The notes beneath the pieces are model-generated. The model saw only the letters and a list, made by a program, of their open reading frames with translations. It was not told the DNA's origin and ran no database searches. Of a stretch of 64,000 nt of DNA, positions 1-9,146 are shown piece after piece. The stretch covers positions 1 through 64,000 of the forward strand of contig NZ_JACXAC010000005.1 in assembly GCF_014699055.1 (NCBI RefSeq). The letters run 5' to 3'. Position 1 is the first letter of the stretch; every line of letters starts with the position of its first letter. The DNA comes from Hymenobacter armeniacus. GTDB taxonomy: Bacteria > Bacteroidota > Bacteroidia > Cytophagales > Hymenobacteraceae. Made by a program: the position numbers and the translations under genes.

Positions 1-964
1 CCGCGGCCCGGCGCGCCTCGCGGGCAGCGGCCAGCGCGGCTTCGCGGCGGGCGGCTAAGCGGGCGGCGCGGGCGGCGCGGGCTATTTCCTCGCGCACCCG
101 CTCGGCAATGAGATTGTCGAGGCGGTTTACGGCCTTGCGGCGCTCTTCCAGCTCCTGACGCAGGCCCTGCTCCTGCTGGCTGAGCTGCTGCACCATCTCG
201 TCTTCCCTCGACTTCAGGCTGAGCAGGTTGCGGTTTTCGTTCAGCTGGCTGTTCAGCAGGCTGCTCTTGCGTTTCTGCTGCTGCGTGAGGCCCGAGAGCT
301 GCTGGTGCAACCGGTACTGCGTGCCCATGATGCGGGCCGCCTGGCGCTGGCGCTCCTCGGTGTATTGGCGGATGTATCGCAGCCGCAGCGTGAACTGGTT
401 GAACGACTCCGACGCAAACAAAAACATGAGCCGGTTGAAGCCGTTGGCCGTTTTCGAGGCCGTATAGAGCAGGCGGGCGTATTCGGCTTTGAGCTCGCGC
501 AGGGTTTGCTGGGTTTTGAGCACCTCCGTAGCCGTTTGGTGCACGTTGGTTTCGATGCCGTGCAACTGCGTCGAAATGCCCTGAATGACTTGCTTCTTCA
601 CCGTCAGCTTCTCCTTGATGACGTTAAGCTGGCCGAGGCTCACTTTCTTCTTTTCCTGGGTTTGGTTCAGGGCCTGGCTGGTGACCTGAATCTGGCGCAG
701 GTTGGCCTGGCGCTCGCGCTCCAGTTGGGCCTTGGTCTTGAGGCGGGCGGCCGCGGCCTTGCGCGGCGCCGGGCGCGCGGTGGCCGACCGGGAGGATTTT
801 GCCGTTCTGGTGGTTTTGGGCGCCGGCTTCTTTTTGCGCTGCTGGGCCGCGGCGGGCGCCGCCAGCCACAAGCTCAGCAGGCACAGCCACAGCCACTGCC
901 CGCCCGCAAGACGGGCGCCGGCGCCGGCAATTCGCTTAAGGGGTTGTAACGAGACGTTGTTCAC
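1..964 (-). CDS. EnvC-like murein hydrolase activator, N-terminal part (runs off left edge)
   Basis: Reads leftward and leaves the window at base 1, so about 320 N-terminal residues are present. A secretory signal (WLWLCLLSLWLAAPAAA) is followed by a Lys/Pro/Ala-rich linker and a long Gln/Glu/Arg/Leu-rich coiled coil. This is the layout of EnvC/NlpD-type proteins, whose C-terminal LytM (M23) domain would lie beyond the edge. Known family role: activating cell-wall hydrolases in the periplasm at division. The start is taken as GTG at 964; a second in-frame GTG at 985 is possible, and neither has a clear ribosome site. It closes the block that begins with the flippase and follows the DUF4292 gene within 3-24 bases. 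Whether the M23 domain is present and catalytic cannot be seen. Confidence 0.8.
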   Translation of the reverse strand, partial: MNNVSLQPLKRIAGAGARLAGGQWLWLCLLSLWLAAPAAAQQRKKKPAPKTTRTAKSSRSATARPAPRKAAAARLKTKAQLERERQANLRQIQVTSQALNQTQEKKKVSLGQLNVIKEKLTVKKQVIQGISTQLHGIETNVHQTATEVLKTQQTLRELKAEYARLLYTASKTANGFNRLMFLFASESFNQFTLRLRYIRQYTEERQRQAARIMGTQYRLHQQLSGLTQQQKRKSSLLNSQLNENRNLLSLKSREDEMVQQLSQQEQGLRQELEERRKAVNRLDNLIAERVREEIARAARAARLAARREAALAAAREARRAA

Positions 965-988
965 CAGATACCAATCCAAAGCCACTGC

Positions 989-1768
989 CTATTTCTGCCG
1001 CTTGTAGCCTTTGGGCACGGCAAACGGAAACGCCAGCCGCTCGCGCCCCGCGTTCACCTTGCTGTAGTTGATGGCTGCCGTCACCGCGCCCGCCGAGGGC
1101 TGCTGGGCCTGAATGAACGTGGCGTGGGCAAACGGCAGGTTGCCCTGGTCTTCCAGCGGCTTGAAATCGGTATAGTCCACGGTCAGGTTGCGCTGGGTGG
1201 CGTCGTCCTTCACCTTCAACTGCTGCACGCGGCCGGTTTCGGCCTGCAGCAGGCGCTCGATGAGCACGCCGGCCAAGGGGTAGCTCACGCGCTGGCGGCC
1301 AGCTTCTTCTACGGCAATGGTGGGCGTGGTGCCGGCCGGCGCAGGCAGGTAGTCGCCCAACAGCAGGGCCTGCATCTGGGCAAAGCTGATGGGCACGTTC
1401 AGCAGCTTGCTGAGGTAGTCGTAGCCGCCCGAGAAGTAGGTTTTTTCCAAGCGGTTCAGCACGTGCACCGAGTCGCGCGTGAGCACCGCGCGCACGCCCT
1501 CAATGCCCACCAGCGACGCCGACACCCAGATGATACTGTCGCGGCGCATGCGCAAGGCAATGTTGGCGCCTTGCTTTTCGCCCTTCAGGTTGATTTGGGC
1601 CTTGCCCTTGGCGTTCAGAAACATAAACGCGGTGTTGGTGGCGCGCACTGAGGGCTCGGCCGCCGATACCGACGTGCCAGGGCCCGTGGTGGAGGCCGTG
1701 GGCACGGCCTTGCGGGCGCAGCCGCCCGCCAACAAGCCCAGCGCCAACAGCAAAGAAATTTTATTCAT
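989..1768 (-). CDS. DUF4292 family lipoprotein
   Basis: 259 residues. The N-terminus MNKISLLLALGLLAGGCARK is a lipoprotein signal with lipobox LAGGC, so the protein should be anchored in an outer or inner membrane. The rest is a single soluble domain of beta-rich type recognised as DUF4292, possibly related to LolA/LolB-type lipoprotein carriers (inference). It overlaps the upstream TPR gene by 8 bases (1761-1768), pointing to translational coupling, and is followed closely by the EnvC-like gene. TPR protein, DUF4292 and M23 activator together are a recurring Bacteroidota set, suggesting a shared envelope role that I cannot specify. Confidence 0.85.
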   Translation of the reverse strand: MNKISLLLALGLLAGGCARKAVPTASTTGPGTSVSAAEPSVRATNTAFMFLNAKGKAQINLKGEKQGANIALRMRRDSIIWVSASLVGIEGVRAVLTRDSVHVLNRLEKTYFSGGYDYLSKLLNVPISFAQMQALLLGDYLPAPAGTTPTIAVEEAGRQRVSYPLAGVLIERLLQAETGRVQQLKVKDDATQRNLTVDYTDFKPLEDQGNLPFAHATFIQAQQPSAGAVTAAINYSKVNAGRERLAFPFAVPKGYKRQK

Positions 1769-3581
1769 ACAGTTTTCGGTCTTTCAATTTGCGTTCCAGC
1801 AGGTTGGAAGCCACGCCGGCTTTGCGGGCGCGCTGCCATTCGGCCACGGCTTTGTCTTTGTCGCCGAGCTGGAACAGGACGTCGCCGTAGTGTTCAATCA
1901 CGGAGGCGTCTTTGGTGGTTTGCATGGCTTTTTCCAGCGCCGCTTTCGCGCCGGCGTAGTCCTTCATCTTGTAGAGCACCCAAGCATAGGTGTCGAGGTA
2001 GGTGTCGTTGTCGGGAAATTGCTTCACCACTTTGCCCGACATCTGCTTGGCCTTGTCCAGCTTTTCGCCCCTGAGCGACAGGAAATAGCTGTAATTGTTG
2101 AGCACCTGCACGTTATTGGGGTCGCTAGCCAGAGCGGCCTCGTAGGCCTCGTCCGACTTTTCGTAGAGGTGCATTTCGTGGTAGGCATCGCCCAGCTGGG
2201 CATCAAACTGCCCCAGTAGCTCCGGGTTGTTCACCACCAGCTTGCGGCCGTGCTCCAGGGCTTTCACGCCCTTCTGCGGCTGCTTTTTCAGCAAATGCGC
2301 CACGCCGTTGTAGAACCACAGCGACGACTGATTCGGAAACAGCTCCAGCGCCCGGTCGGTGTGCGCCAGCAGCGAATCGGTCTGGTTCAGTTCGGCATCG
2401 ATGAGCACCACCTGCTGCCAGATTTGGAACTTGGAGTTGTCGTAGCGCAGGGCCTTCAGGTAGGTGTCGCGGGCGTCCTTCTTGTGGTCGGTTAGGGTTT
2501 GGATGTCGCCGGCCACGGCGTACGATTTCGCGTCTTTGGGGTAGGCTTTGATGGTGGCCGCGGCCAGGTCGCGCGCCAGCTGGTTCACCGATTCGGTGGG
2601 GCTGGGCAACTGCTTGATGTAGCCCACCAGCACCCGCACCCGGTCGTCAATGTCCAGGGCCGGGCTGGCAAAGGCCAGCTTCAACTGCTGGGCCGACTCT
2701 TCGGGCTGCTTTTGCTGGCGGTACACCTCGGCCAGAATCATGTGGGCCTGGGGGTTGTCGGGGTCGAGGCGCAGGGCCTGCTGGGCCACGCGCAGGGCGT
2801 CGGGCAGGCGGTTGTTGCTGGCGTACATCTCGGCCTGCGCCAGCACATAGCGGCTTTCGGTGGGGTTGGCCTTGATGAGCTTTTCGCCCTCGGCCAAGGC
2901 CAAATCCAGCTTGTTCTGCTTGAGGTAAATCTGCTGCTTCTTGAAGGAAATCTCGTCTACCTGCCCAAACTCTTTTTCGGCCTGGTCCAGGGTCGTCAGC
3001 GCTTCAGGCAGCTTGTTCTGGGCCAAGTACAGGTCGGCCAAGTTAAACAGGTAGTTGCCCGAGTTCGGCACCTGCTTGATGAGCGCCGCGTAGGTTTTGG
3101 TGGCGCTGTCGTACTGCTTCTGGCTGGCCTGAATCTGGGCCAGCAGCAGGTAGTAATAGGCGTTTTTCGGGTCGAGGCGAATGGACGCTTCGGCGTAGTT
3201 GTTGGCGTCGCGCAGGTTGCCACTCAGCAGGTTGGCCTCGGCTATTTTGTAGTTGAGGGCGGCGTTGTCGGGGCTCAGGGTGTAGGCTTTCAGCAGCTGC
3301 TCCAGGCCTTTGGTGTAGTCCTCCAGCATCACATACTTCACCCCGTCCACAAACAGCGCCTCGCTCATCTCGCGCTCGCGCTCCGACAGCGGCGGCGCGG
3401 CGGCCCGCCTGGCTTTGGCCTCGGCCAGCTTTTTCTCGATTTCGCGCTGCTCTTTTTCCAGGGCGCGCTGCTCCTTACGGCTCAGTTTGGCCGGCGGCTT
3501 GGGGGCGCCCTCCGTGGGCTGGGCGTAGCCAATGGCCACCATTCCCAACCAAAGCAACAGACTTAGAGCAACTTGACGCAT
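1761..3581 (-). CDS. Secreted tetratricopeptide-repeat protein
   Basis: 606 residues from the ATG at 3581. That start is chosen because it places a clean signal peptide (MRQVALSLLLWLGMVAIGYA) first; an 11-residue upstream extension would disrupt it. After a charged Lys/Glu helix (about 25-70) the protein is a run of TPR units to the C-terminus, with the usual A/G/Y/A/P spacing, for example around ALNYKIAEANLLSGN. Such proteins are scaffolds. Its place between a sugar nucleotidyltransferase and a DUF4292 lipoprotein suggests an envelope assembly role, but no partner can be named. The end overlaps the next gene by 8 bases. Confidence 0.85.
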   Translation of the reverse strand: MRQVALSLLLWLGMVAIGYAQPTEGAPKPPAKLSRKEQRALEKEQREIEKKLAEAKARRAAAPPLSEREREMSEALFVDGVKYVMLEDYTKGLEQLLKAYTLSPDNAALNYKIAEANLLSGNLRDANNYAEASIRLDPKNAYYYLLLAQIQASQKQYDSATKTYAALIKQVPNSGNYLFNLADLYLAQNKLPEALTTLDQAEKEFGQVDEISFKKQQIYLKQNKLDLALAEGEKLIKANPTESRYVLAQAEMYASNNRLPDALRVAQQALRLDPDNPQAHMILAEVYRQQKQPEESAQQLKLAFASPALDIDDRVRVLVGYIKQLPSPTESVNQLARDLAAATIKAYPKDAKSYAVAGDIQTLTDHKKDARDTYLKALRYDNSKFQIWQQVVLIDAELNQTDSLLAHTDRALELFPNQSSLWFYNGVAHLLKKQPQKGVKALEHGRKLVVNNPELLGQFDAQLGDAYHEMHLYEKSDEAYEAALASDPNNVQVLNNYSYFLSLRGEKLDKAKQMSGKVVKQFPDNDTYLDTYAWVLYKMKDYAGAKAALEKAMQTTKDASVIEHYGDVLFQLGDKDKAVAEWQRARKAGVASNLLERKLKDRKLYE

Positions 3582-3638
3582 ATACAACAAAACCGGACCT
3601 CGGGCCCGGCTCACGAATTTACGGGGATTACGAACGAA

Positions 3639-3668
3639 CGACGCGGCCCTCCGCAGAAGGCCGCGTCG
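3639..3668. repeat. Intergenic hairpin, 10-bp arms
   Basis: Perfect arms cgacgcggcc (3639-3648) and ggccgcgtcg (3659-3668) with a 10-base loop, between the nucleotidyltransferase stop and the TPR gene start. No T-run follows on either strand, so it is not a convincing intrinsic terminator. It could be an mRNA stability or partial termination element inside the operon. Confidence 0.5.
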
Positions 3669-3695
3669 CTAGTAACGCAAATCCGAGCTAAAATG

Positions 3696-4706
3696 TCACA
3701 CGCGCAGCTGGTTATAATCGCCCAGGCTCAAGTCGTCGGGCGTGCCGGTCACGCCGGCGTGGTTGCCAATCATCGAGTTGGTAATAACCGCGTTCAGCAC
3801 CGAAGCCGACTGCTGCACAATGGAGTTCGACAAACGCGAGTCGCGCACGTTGGCGTTATCGCCCAAGCTCACGTGCGGGCCCACCACCGAGTCGGTCACG
3901 ATGGCGTTTTCGCCGATGTACACCGGCTCAATCAGCACTGAGTTGGTGATTTTGGCCGACTGGGCCACCAGCGACTCGCCGCGCTCCTTTAGATACTCTA
4001 AGTAGCGCTGGTTCGTGTACACCGTAGCGTCCTTGTTGCCGCAGTCGAGCCACTCGGTTACGCGGCCGGGCACGAACACCGTGCCCTTGTTTTTCATGTT
4101 TTCGAGGGCGTTGGTGAGTTGGTACTCGCCCTTGTCCTTGATATCGTTGTCGAGCAGGTACTGCAGTTCGTCGCGCAGGTACTCACCGTCCTGGAAATAG
4201 TAAATGCCGATGATGGCCAGGTCCGACACGAATTCCTGCGGCTTCTCCACAAACTCCGTAATCTGGCCCTGCTCGTTCAGCTTCACCACGCCGAAGGGCT
4301 TGGGGTCGTCCACTTTCTGCACCCAGATGGTGCCGGGCACGCTGGAGTCGAGGGTGAAATCGGCCTTAAACAGCGTGTCGGCAAAAGCCACCACCACGGG
4401 GCCGGTCAGGGCCTCTTTGGCGCAGAGAATGGCGTGGGCCGTGCCCAGCGGCTCGTCCTGGTACACGATGGTGCCCTTGGCGCCCACCGACTCGGCAATT
4501 TTCACGAGGTTTTTCTCCACCTCGGCGCCGAAGCGGCCGATGATGAAGGCGACTTCGTCCACCGGCTCGCCGCACACTTTGGCAATGTCCTCCACGAGGC
4601 GCTGCACAATGGGCTTGCCCGCAATCGGAATCAGGGGTTTGGGAACGGTGAGGGTGTGGGGGCGCATGCGCTTGCCCATGCCGGCCATCGGGACGATGAT
4701 TTTCAC
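3696..4706 (-). CDS. Sugar-1-phosphate nucleotidyltransferase
   Basis: 336 residues, cytoplasmic. The N-terminal nucleotidyltransferase fold carries the signature GMGKRMRPHT and the substrate loop KPLIPIAGKP (residues about 9-30). Residues about 250-330 form a left-handed beta-helix tail with hexapeptide-like repeats (IEPVYIGENAIVTDSVVG). The family makes NDP-sugars from NTP and sugar-1-phosphate; the exact sugar (glucose- or mannose-1-phosphate) cannot be read from sequence. It sits in the same leftward run as the flippase, consistent with supplying activated sugar for a surface polysaccharide, though dUTPase lies between them. Confidence 0.85.
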   Translation of the reverse strand: MKIIVPMAGMGKRMRPHTLTVPKPLIPIAGKPIVQRLVEDIAKVCGEPVDEVAFIIGRFGAEVEKNLVKIAESVGAKGTIVYQDEPLGTAHAILCAKEALTGPVVVAFADTLFKADFTLDSSVPGTIWVQKVDDPKPFGVVKLNEQGQITEFVEKPQEFVSDLAIIGIYYFQDGEYLRDELQYLLDNDIKDKGEYQLTNALENMKNKGTVFVPGRVTEWLDCGNKDATVYTNQRYLEYLKERGESLVAQSAKITNSVLIEPVYIGENAIVTDSVVGPHVSLGDNANVRDSRLSNSIVQQSASVLNAVITNSMIGNHAGVTGTPDDLSLGDYNQLRV

Positions 4707-4766
4707 AGGGTAAAGGTTGATTGTGGGGAATGAAAAAGAGAAGTTGCGGGAGCCGCTGCGAAGATG

Positions 4767-5204
4767 CTACCCAACGCCCGTACTCCCATACCCGCCCGCG
4801 CCGCGTTGGGTTGCGCTCAGCTCCTGCACGGGCTGCCAGCTGATGGTTTCGTGCTTGGCAACTACCAGCTGGGCAATGCGTTCGCCGTCGTTCACCACAA
4901 ACGGCTCGTTAGACAAATTCACCAGCAGCACCCGGATTTCGCCCCGGTAGTCGGCGTCAATCGTGCCCGGGCTGTTCACGATGCCGATGCCGTGCTTCAC
5001 GGCCAGCCCACTGCGGGGCCGCACCTGCGCCTCGTAGCCCACCGGAATTTCCAGGCTCAGGCCCGTGGGGATGAGCTGCCGCTCCAACGGGCCCAGCGTA
5101 ACCGGGCCTTCGGGCAGGTGGGCCCGCAAATCGAGGCCGGCGGCGTGGGGGGTTTGGTATTCGGGCAGCGGATGGCCGGAGTGGTTGATGACGGGGATAC
5201 GCAT
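4767..5204 (-). CDS. dut: dUTP diphosphatase (dUTPase)
   Basis: 145 residues from the ATG at 5204, typical for the trimeric enzyme. The five dUTPase motifs are present in order: [27 protein letters not shown] (with the catalytic-site Asp and Tyr), RIAQLVV, and a C-terminal [10 protein letters not shown] closing the active site. It hydrolyses dUTP to dUMP and PPi, keeping uracil out of DNA and feeding dTMP synthesis. A longer reading to 5255 adds an unrelated Leu-rich stretch and was rejected. It lies between the flippase and the nucleotidyltransferase in the same leftward run and has its own possible -7 box at 5241-5248. Confidence 0.95.
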   Translation of the reverse strand: MRIPVINHSGHPLPEYQTPHAAGLDLRAHLPEGPVTLGPLERQLIPTGLSLEIPVGYEAQVRPRSGLAVKHGIGIVNSPGTIDADYRGEIRVLLVNLSNEPFVVNDGERIAQLVVAKHETISWQPVQELSATQRGAGGYGSTGVG

Positions 5205-5240
5205 GAAGTAATAACCGTTGAGAAGAAGCAGGCGGGGCCG

Positions 5241-5248
5241 CAAAGATA
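5241..5248 (-). promoter_or_regulatory. Possible -7 box (TATCTTTG) before dut
   Basis: Reverse strand reads TATCTTTG, matching the Bacteroidota -7 consensus TAnnTTTG, 36 bases before the dut ATG. No clear TTTG -33 element was found. It would let dut be transcribed apart from the flippase. Confidence 0.35.
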
Positions 5249-5270
5249 GCCGCAAGGCTATATCGACCGT

Positions 5271-6782
5271 CTAAGCCGCCTTGGTGGCAAACGCCGCCTG
5301 CGGCCGTTCCACCACCCACAGTGCCACCAAGAATAATACCGTGAGCCCCGCGTGCCAGGCGTGGCGCACCCACCAATCGGCCGGCTGCAGCCACCAGCCC
5401 AGCGCCACCAGCCCAGCGGCAAACAGCAGCCACAGCCCCAGCCGCAGCGCCGGGTAGGGCACCGGGAAATGCCGCTCGCCCAGCCGCCAGCACAGCACCG
5501 CCATCATAAAATAGCAGGCCAGCGTGGCCAGGGCCGAACCCAGGTAGCCCAGCAGCGGAATCAGCAGGAAGTTGAGGGCAATGGTGAGCACGGCCCCGCC
5601 CGCGCCTATGTAGGTGCCGAAATACGTCTTGTCGGTCAGCTTAAACCACACCGACAGGTTGTAATACACTCCCAGAAACAGGTTGGCCAGCAGCAGAATG
5701 GGCACCACCACCAGCCCCTGCAGGTACTCGGGCCGCTTGAGGAAAAGCCGCCCGAAATCCTCCACGTTCAGGCTGACGCCCACGAATATCACGGCGCAGC
5801 ACAGCGTAAACCACTTCATCACCAAAGCAAACGTGGCGGGCGAGTTCTTCTCGGTGGCCTGCGAGAAAAAGAAGGGGTCGGCGGCGTAGCGAAACGCCTG
5901 GTTCACGAGCTGCATGAAAATGCTCAGCTTGTAGCAGGCCCCGTAGATGCCCACCGCCGTCAGGCTGCTTTGGCCGGGGTAGAAGTTTTTGGGCAGCCAC
6001 ATGGGCAGCATGATGCGGTCCAGCGTCTCGTTCACCATGCCGGCCAGGCCCATCAGCATCAGCGGATACGTGTAGCCCAGCAGCGGCCGCAGAAAGGCCA
6101 GGTTCAGGCGGAAGCGGAAATCCAGCACCTCGCGCCACAGCAGCAGCAGCGTGAGCCCGCTGGCAAACAGGTTCGACAGAAACACATAGCTTACCCCAAT
6201 GGTGGGGTCGAACACCCGCGCCACCAGCGGCTGCAGGCCCGGCAGCCACTTGCCGCTGGCCACGGCCGGGCAAAACACCAGAAAAAACAGGTTCAGGCCC
6301 ACGTTTACCAGGATATTGACCAGCCGGATGGTGGCAAACTTGCGGGCCTTGTTCTCCAGCCGCAGCCGGGCAAAGGGAATGGCCGCCAGCGCATCCAGGC
6401 CCAGAATCAGGGCCATCCACACACCATACTGCTCGTGGCCCGGCGGAATACCCAGCATGCCCAGCAGCGGCTTGGCCAGCAGTATCAGCACGGTGGTCAG
6501 CACCACGGTGCTCACCAGCAGCAGGCTCAGCACCCGGTCGTACAGGTCCCGGCGGTCGGTGCCCGGGCGGTTGGCAAAGCGGAAATACGTGGTTTCCATG
6601 CCGTAGGTGAACAGCACGTTCAGAAACGACACGTAGGCGTACACCCCCGTCACCACCCCAAACTCGGCCGCCGCAAACGCGGCCGTGTACACCGGCGTGA
6701 GCAGATACGAGAGCACCCGGCCCACAATGCTGCTCACGCCATACACGGCCGTCTGCGAGGCCAGTCTTTTCGCTACACTCAT
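5271..6782 (-). CDS. Polysaccharide flippase (Wzx/MATE-like, polytopic)
   Basis: 503 residues with about 12-14 hydrophobic segments spread over the whole length and an N-terminus (AKRLASQTAVYGVSSIVGRV) typical of oligosaccharide flippases. The family moves lipid-linked oligosaccharides from the inner to the outer leaflet of the cytoplasmic membrane. First gene of the leftward run flippase, dut, nucleotidyltransferase, TPR, DUF4292, EnvC-like. No Wzy polymerase or glycosyltransferase lies nearby, so the substrate is unknown. The region upstream of its start is occupied by a long hairpin repeat (6804-6910). Confidence 0.9.
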   Translation of the reverse strand: MSVAKRLASQTAVYGVSSIVGRVLSYLLTPVYTAAFAAAEFGVVTGVYAYVSFLNVLFTYGMETTYFRFANRPGTDRRDLYDRVLSLLLVSTVVLTTVLILLAKPLLGMLGIPPGHEQYGVWMALILGLDALAAIPFARLRLENKARKFATIRLVNILVNVGLNLFFLVFCPAVASGKWLPGLQPLVARVFDPTIGVSYVFLSNLFASGLTLLLLWREVLDFRFRLNLAFLRPLLGYTYPLMLMGLAGMVNETLDRIMLPMWLPKNFYPGQSSLTAVGIYGACYKLSIFMQLVNQAFRYAADPFFFSQATEKNSPATFALVMKWFTLCCAVIFVGVSLNVEDFGRLFLKRPEYLQGLVVVPILLLANLFLGVYYNLSVWFKLTDKTYFGTYIGAGGAVLTIALNFLLIPLLGYLGSALATLACYFMMAVLCWRLGERHFPVPYPALRLGLWLLFAAGLVALGWWLQPADWWVRHAWHAGLTVLFLVALWVVERPQAAFATKAA

Positions 6783-6803
6783 TCTGTGGTTGGTGAAATC
6801 CAG

Positions 6804-6910
6804 CTGTCATCCTTATCTGGCGTCCGCGCAGCGAAGGACCTTCTCACGTCAGCAACTGTTGCAAGCGTGAGAAGGTCCTTCGCTGCGCGGACGCCAGATA
6901 AGGATGACAG
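6804..6910. repeat. Long hairpin repeat, family A (45-bp perfect arms)
   Basis: Arms 6804-6848 and 6866-6910 are perfect inverted copies over 45 bp, starting ctgtcatccttatctggcg. The 17-base centre itself contains gcaac/gttgc. It fills the gap between the flippase start and the enoyl-CoA hydratase stop. It shares the core gcgcagcgaaggacctt with the element at 44397-44484. Confidence 0.9.
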
Positions 6911-6919
6911 ATTATAGTT

Positions 6920-7711
6920 CTATTTGCCGGTGAACACGGCCGCGCGCTTCTCCACAAACGCCGTGGTGCCTTCTTTAAAATCTTCGCTATCGAAAGCCCG
7001 GCCGAAAGCTTCGACCTCGGCTTTGTAGCCGTCGGTGCCTTTGGCGTAGTGCGCGTTCACGCACTCCAGCACCATGCCCACGGCCAGCGGCGCCTTGCCC
7101 AGAATCTTGCCCAGCAGCTGCTGGCAGAAGGGCAGCAGCTCGGCCTGCGGCACCACGTGGTTCACCAGGCCCAGGCGCAGGGCCTCGTCGGCCTTCACCA
7201 TGTCGGCCGTCAGCAGCAGCTCGATGGCCTTGCCCTTGCCGATGAGCTGGGGCAGGCGCTGCGTGCCGCCGTAGCCGGGCAGCAGGCCCAGGTTCACCTC
7301 GGGCTGGCCGAAGCGGGCGTTGTCGGAAGCCACGCGCATGTGGCAGGCCATGGCCAGTTCGCAGCCGCCGCCCAGCGCAAAGCCGTTCACGGCCGCCACC
7401 ACGGGCTTGGTGCTTTCCTCGATGCGGCAGAAGGCTTCCTGGCCGCGCTCGGCGGCGCGGGCGGCCTGCGCGGGCGTGAGGGCGGCCAGTTCGGCAATGT
7501 CGGCCCCGGCCACAAAGGCCTTCTCGCCGCTGCCCGTGACGATGATGCCGCGCACGGCCAGCTCGTTGAGCGCCTGCTGCACGGCCGCGTCGATGTCGGC
7601 AATTGTGGCCGCATTCAGGGCGTTGAGCTTGCTGGGGCGGTTGATGGTGATGGTGAGGATGCCGCTGGCGGCGTCCAGGTCGTAGAGCAGGTTTTCGAAC
7701 GAAGCAGACAT
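6920..7711 (-). CDS. Enoyl-CoA hydratase/isomerase (crotonase family)
   Basis: 263 residues from the ATG at 7711; a 12-residue upstream extension was rejected because the family starts near SFENLLYDLD. Crotonase features are visible: the oxyanion-hole segment KAFVAGADIAELA, the GGGCELA motif with the first catalytic Glu, and FGQPEVNLGLLPGYGGTQRL with the second Glu. Both Glu are typical of true hydratases, so hydration of 2-enoyl-CoA in fatty-acid beta-oxidation is likely. No acyl-CoA dehydrogenase or thiolase is adjacent. A possible -7 box TATCTTTG lies at 7746-7753 on the same strand. Confidence 0.92.
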   Translation of the reverse strand: MSASFENLLYDLDAASGILTITINRPSKLNALNAATIADIDAAVQQALNELAVRGIIVTGSGEKAFVAGADIAELAALTPAQAARAAERGQEAFCRIEESTKPVVAAVNGFALGGGCELAMACHMRVASDNARFGQPEVNLGLLPGYGGTQRLPQLIGKGKAIELLLTADMVKADEALRLGLVNHVVPQAELLPFCQQLLGKILGKAPLAVGMVLECVNAHYAKGTDGYKAEVEAFGRAFDSEDFKEGTTAFVEKRAAVFTGK

Positions 7712-7745
7712 AGCGTAAGAGCGGCCCGAATGGGTTGGCCGCGCC

Positions 7746-7753
7746 AAAGATAG
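7746..7753 (-). promoter_or_regulatory. Possible -7 box before enoyl-CoA hydratase gene
   Basis: Reverse strand TATCTTTG fits TAnnTTTG, 34 bases before the ATG. No -33 element is visible, so support is limited. Confidence 0.35.
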
Positions 7754-7942
7754 GGCCGCGGGCCGCAGGGCCTGGCCGCGTCAGGACGCCGGTTCGTCGG
7801 TCCTGCGCCCACGCCAATCGAAATAAATCACCCTCCTGCTTCACATGGCCCACCTTTGCAACCATATCCTTGCTATGTATTTGTGTTTAAATACTTAGCT
7901 TTAACCGCAACTCTTTTTTTCACCCTTCACCTATCTTATCCT

Positions 7943-8380
7943 ATGGGCTTCGTCTCCGAATTCAAGGAATTTATTGCCAAAGGCAATGTGCTCGACCTCG
8001 CCGTGGGCGTCATCATCGGCGCGGCCTTCGGCAAAATCGTCACTTCGCTCACCGACGACATCATCATGCCCGTCGTGGGCCTGGCCCTCGGCAAGGTCGA
8101 TTTCGCCAACCTGTTCGTGGCCATGAACGGCCAGCACTACACCACCATCGAAGAAGCCAAAAAGGCCGGCGTGGGCACGCTCAACTACGGCCTGTTCCTC
8201 AACGCCCTCATCAACTTCCTCATCATTGCCTTCATCGTCTTCCTGATTGTGAAAGGCGCCAACAGCATTCGGAAGAAGCCGGTGGAGGTAGTGGCCGTGC
8301 CCGCCACCCCGCCGCCGCCCACCACCGACCAGCAGCTGCTCATGGAAATCCGCGACGCGCTGCGCACCGGCCGGGCCTAG
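7943..8380 (+). CDS. mscL: Large-conductance mechanosensitive channel MscL
   Basis: 145 residues from the ATG at 7943. The upstream in-frame extension is rejected because GFVSEFKEF is the standard MscL N-terminal helix. TM1 is [20 protein letters not shown], almost identical to known MscL pores; TM2 is [15 protein letters not shown] at about 95-115; and a charged C-terminal helix follows. It is a homopentameric inner-membrane valve that opens under osmotic downshock. A monocistronic gene, ended by a strong terminator at 8406-8441. Confidence 0.97.
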   Translation: MGFVSEFKEFIAKGNVLDLAVGVIIGAAFGKIVTSLTDDIIMPVVGLALGKVDFANLFVAMNGQHYTTIEEAKKAGVGTLNYGLFLNALINFLIIAFIVFLIVKGANSIRKKPVEVVAVPATPPPPTTDQQLLMEIRDALRTGRA

Positions 8381-8405
8381 CCAGCCGGCTTCCGTTCAAC
8401 CAGCA

Positions 8406-8441
8406 AAAACCGCTGTCCACCGAGGCGTGGGCAGCGGTTTT
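8406..8441 (+). terminator. Intrinsic terminator after mscL
   Basis: A 15-bp stem (8406-8420 with 8427-8441, one G-T pair) with loop cgaggc, followed by tgtggttttt. It lies 25 bases after the mscL stop. Confidence 0.85.
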
Positions 8442-8619
8442 GTGGTTTTTGGCTCAAGTGGCGGTTTTATATATAAGCAGTAATTGCCCGAATCAAAATA
8501 AGTTGCGAACTTAGGGGCGTCCTAATGCCCGACGGCTTCTCAATAAGGTCGTTGGTGAACCACCCGTTTCTCGCCTGCGTTAGGTCGCATCCTCCCCTTC
8601 CACCCCCTTTTTGCCAGAC

Positions 8620-9072
8620 ATGAAATTTCTTTGCGCTGCCGTTCTGCTGAGCGGCCTGAGTTTCGGCCTTGCTTCGGCCGCTCACGCCCAAACCGGGCCT
8701 GCTTTCCCCACTCCTGGCCAAGGCAGCAGTGAGGCCAACGCCCGCAGCACGTCCGGCAACAACGCCATGGAACTGGCCCGCAACCAGCGCCGCGCTGCCA
8801 TGACGCCCGAGGAAGTGAAGCGCGACCAGCAGCTCGAGCTCCTCGAGGCCCGCACCGGCAATACCAGCTTTGGCGGCCGCAACGGCAGCCCCGAACGGCA
8901 GTTCGATACCAATCGCAACGGCAACGGCTTCATGGTAAGGAAGTTCAAATCAAAATCAGGCACCATGGAGCAGAAGCGCGGCCAAAGCCACCCCATCGGC
9001 GGCGCCAACCCCGCCGGCAAGCCGCTGGTGCACAAGCACAAGAATGCCAAAAAGCGCTTCCTGCTGTTTTAA
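8620..9072 (+). CDS. Small secreted basic protein, unknown function
   Basis: 150 residues from the ATG at 8620. A signal peptide (KFLCAAVLLSGLSFGLASAA, cleavage likely after AHA) precedes a hydrophilic, low-complexity mature part rich in Asn, Gly, Arg and Gln, ending in a Lys/His-rich tail (HKHKNAKKRF). No Cys in the mature part and no recognised domain. I do not recognise a family; export to the periplasm is the only supported inference. It stands alone between two terminators. Confidence 0.75.
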   Translation: MKFLCAAVLLSGLSFGLASAAHAQTGPAFPTPGQGSSEANARSTSGNNAMELARNQRRAAMTPEEVKRDQQLELLEARTGNTSFGGRNGSPERQFDTNRNGNGFMVRKFKSKSGTMEQKRGQSHPIGGANPAGKPLVHKHKNAKKRFLLF

Positions 9073-9088
9073 TCCCGTTCACTTGATA

Positions 9089-9130
9089 ACGAAAAAGCCC
9101 CCGCTGCATCGGCAGCGGGGGCTTTTTCGT
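9089..9130. terminator. Bidirectional intrinsic terminator
   Basis: A perfect 19-bp stem (9089-9107 and 9112-9130) with loop atcg. A5 and T5 flank the GC core, so it works on both strands. It serves the small secreted gene (+) and infB (-), which converge here. Confidence 0.95.
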
Positions 9131-9146
9131 TGAATCAGCTTCGGCC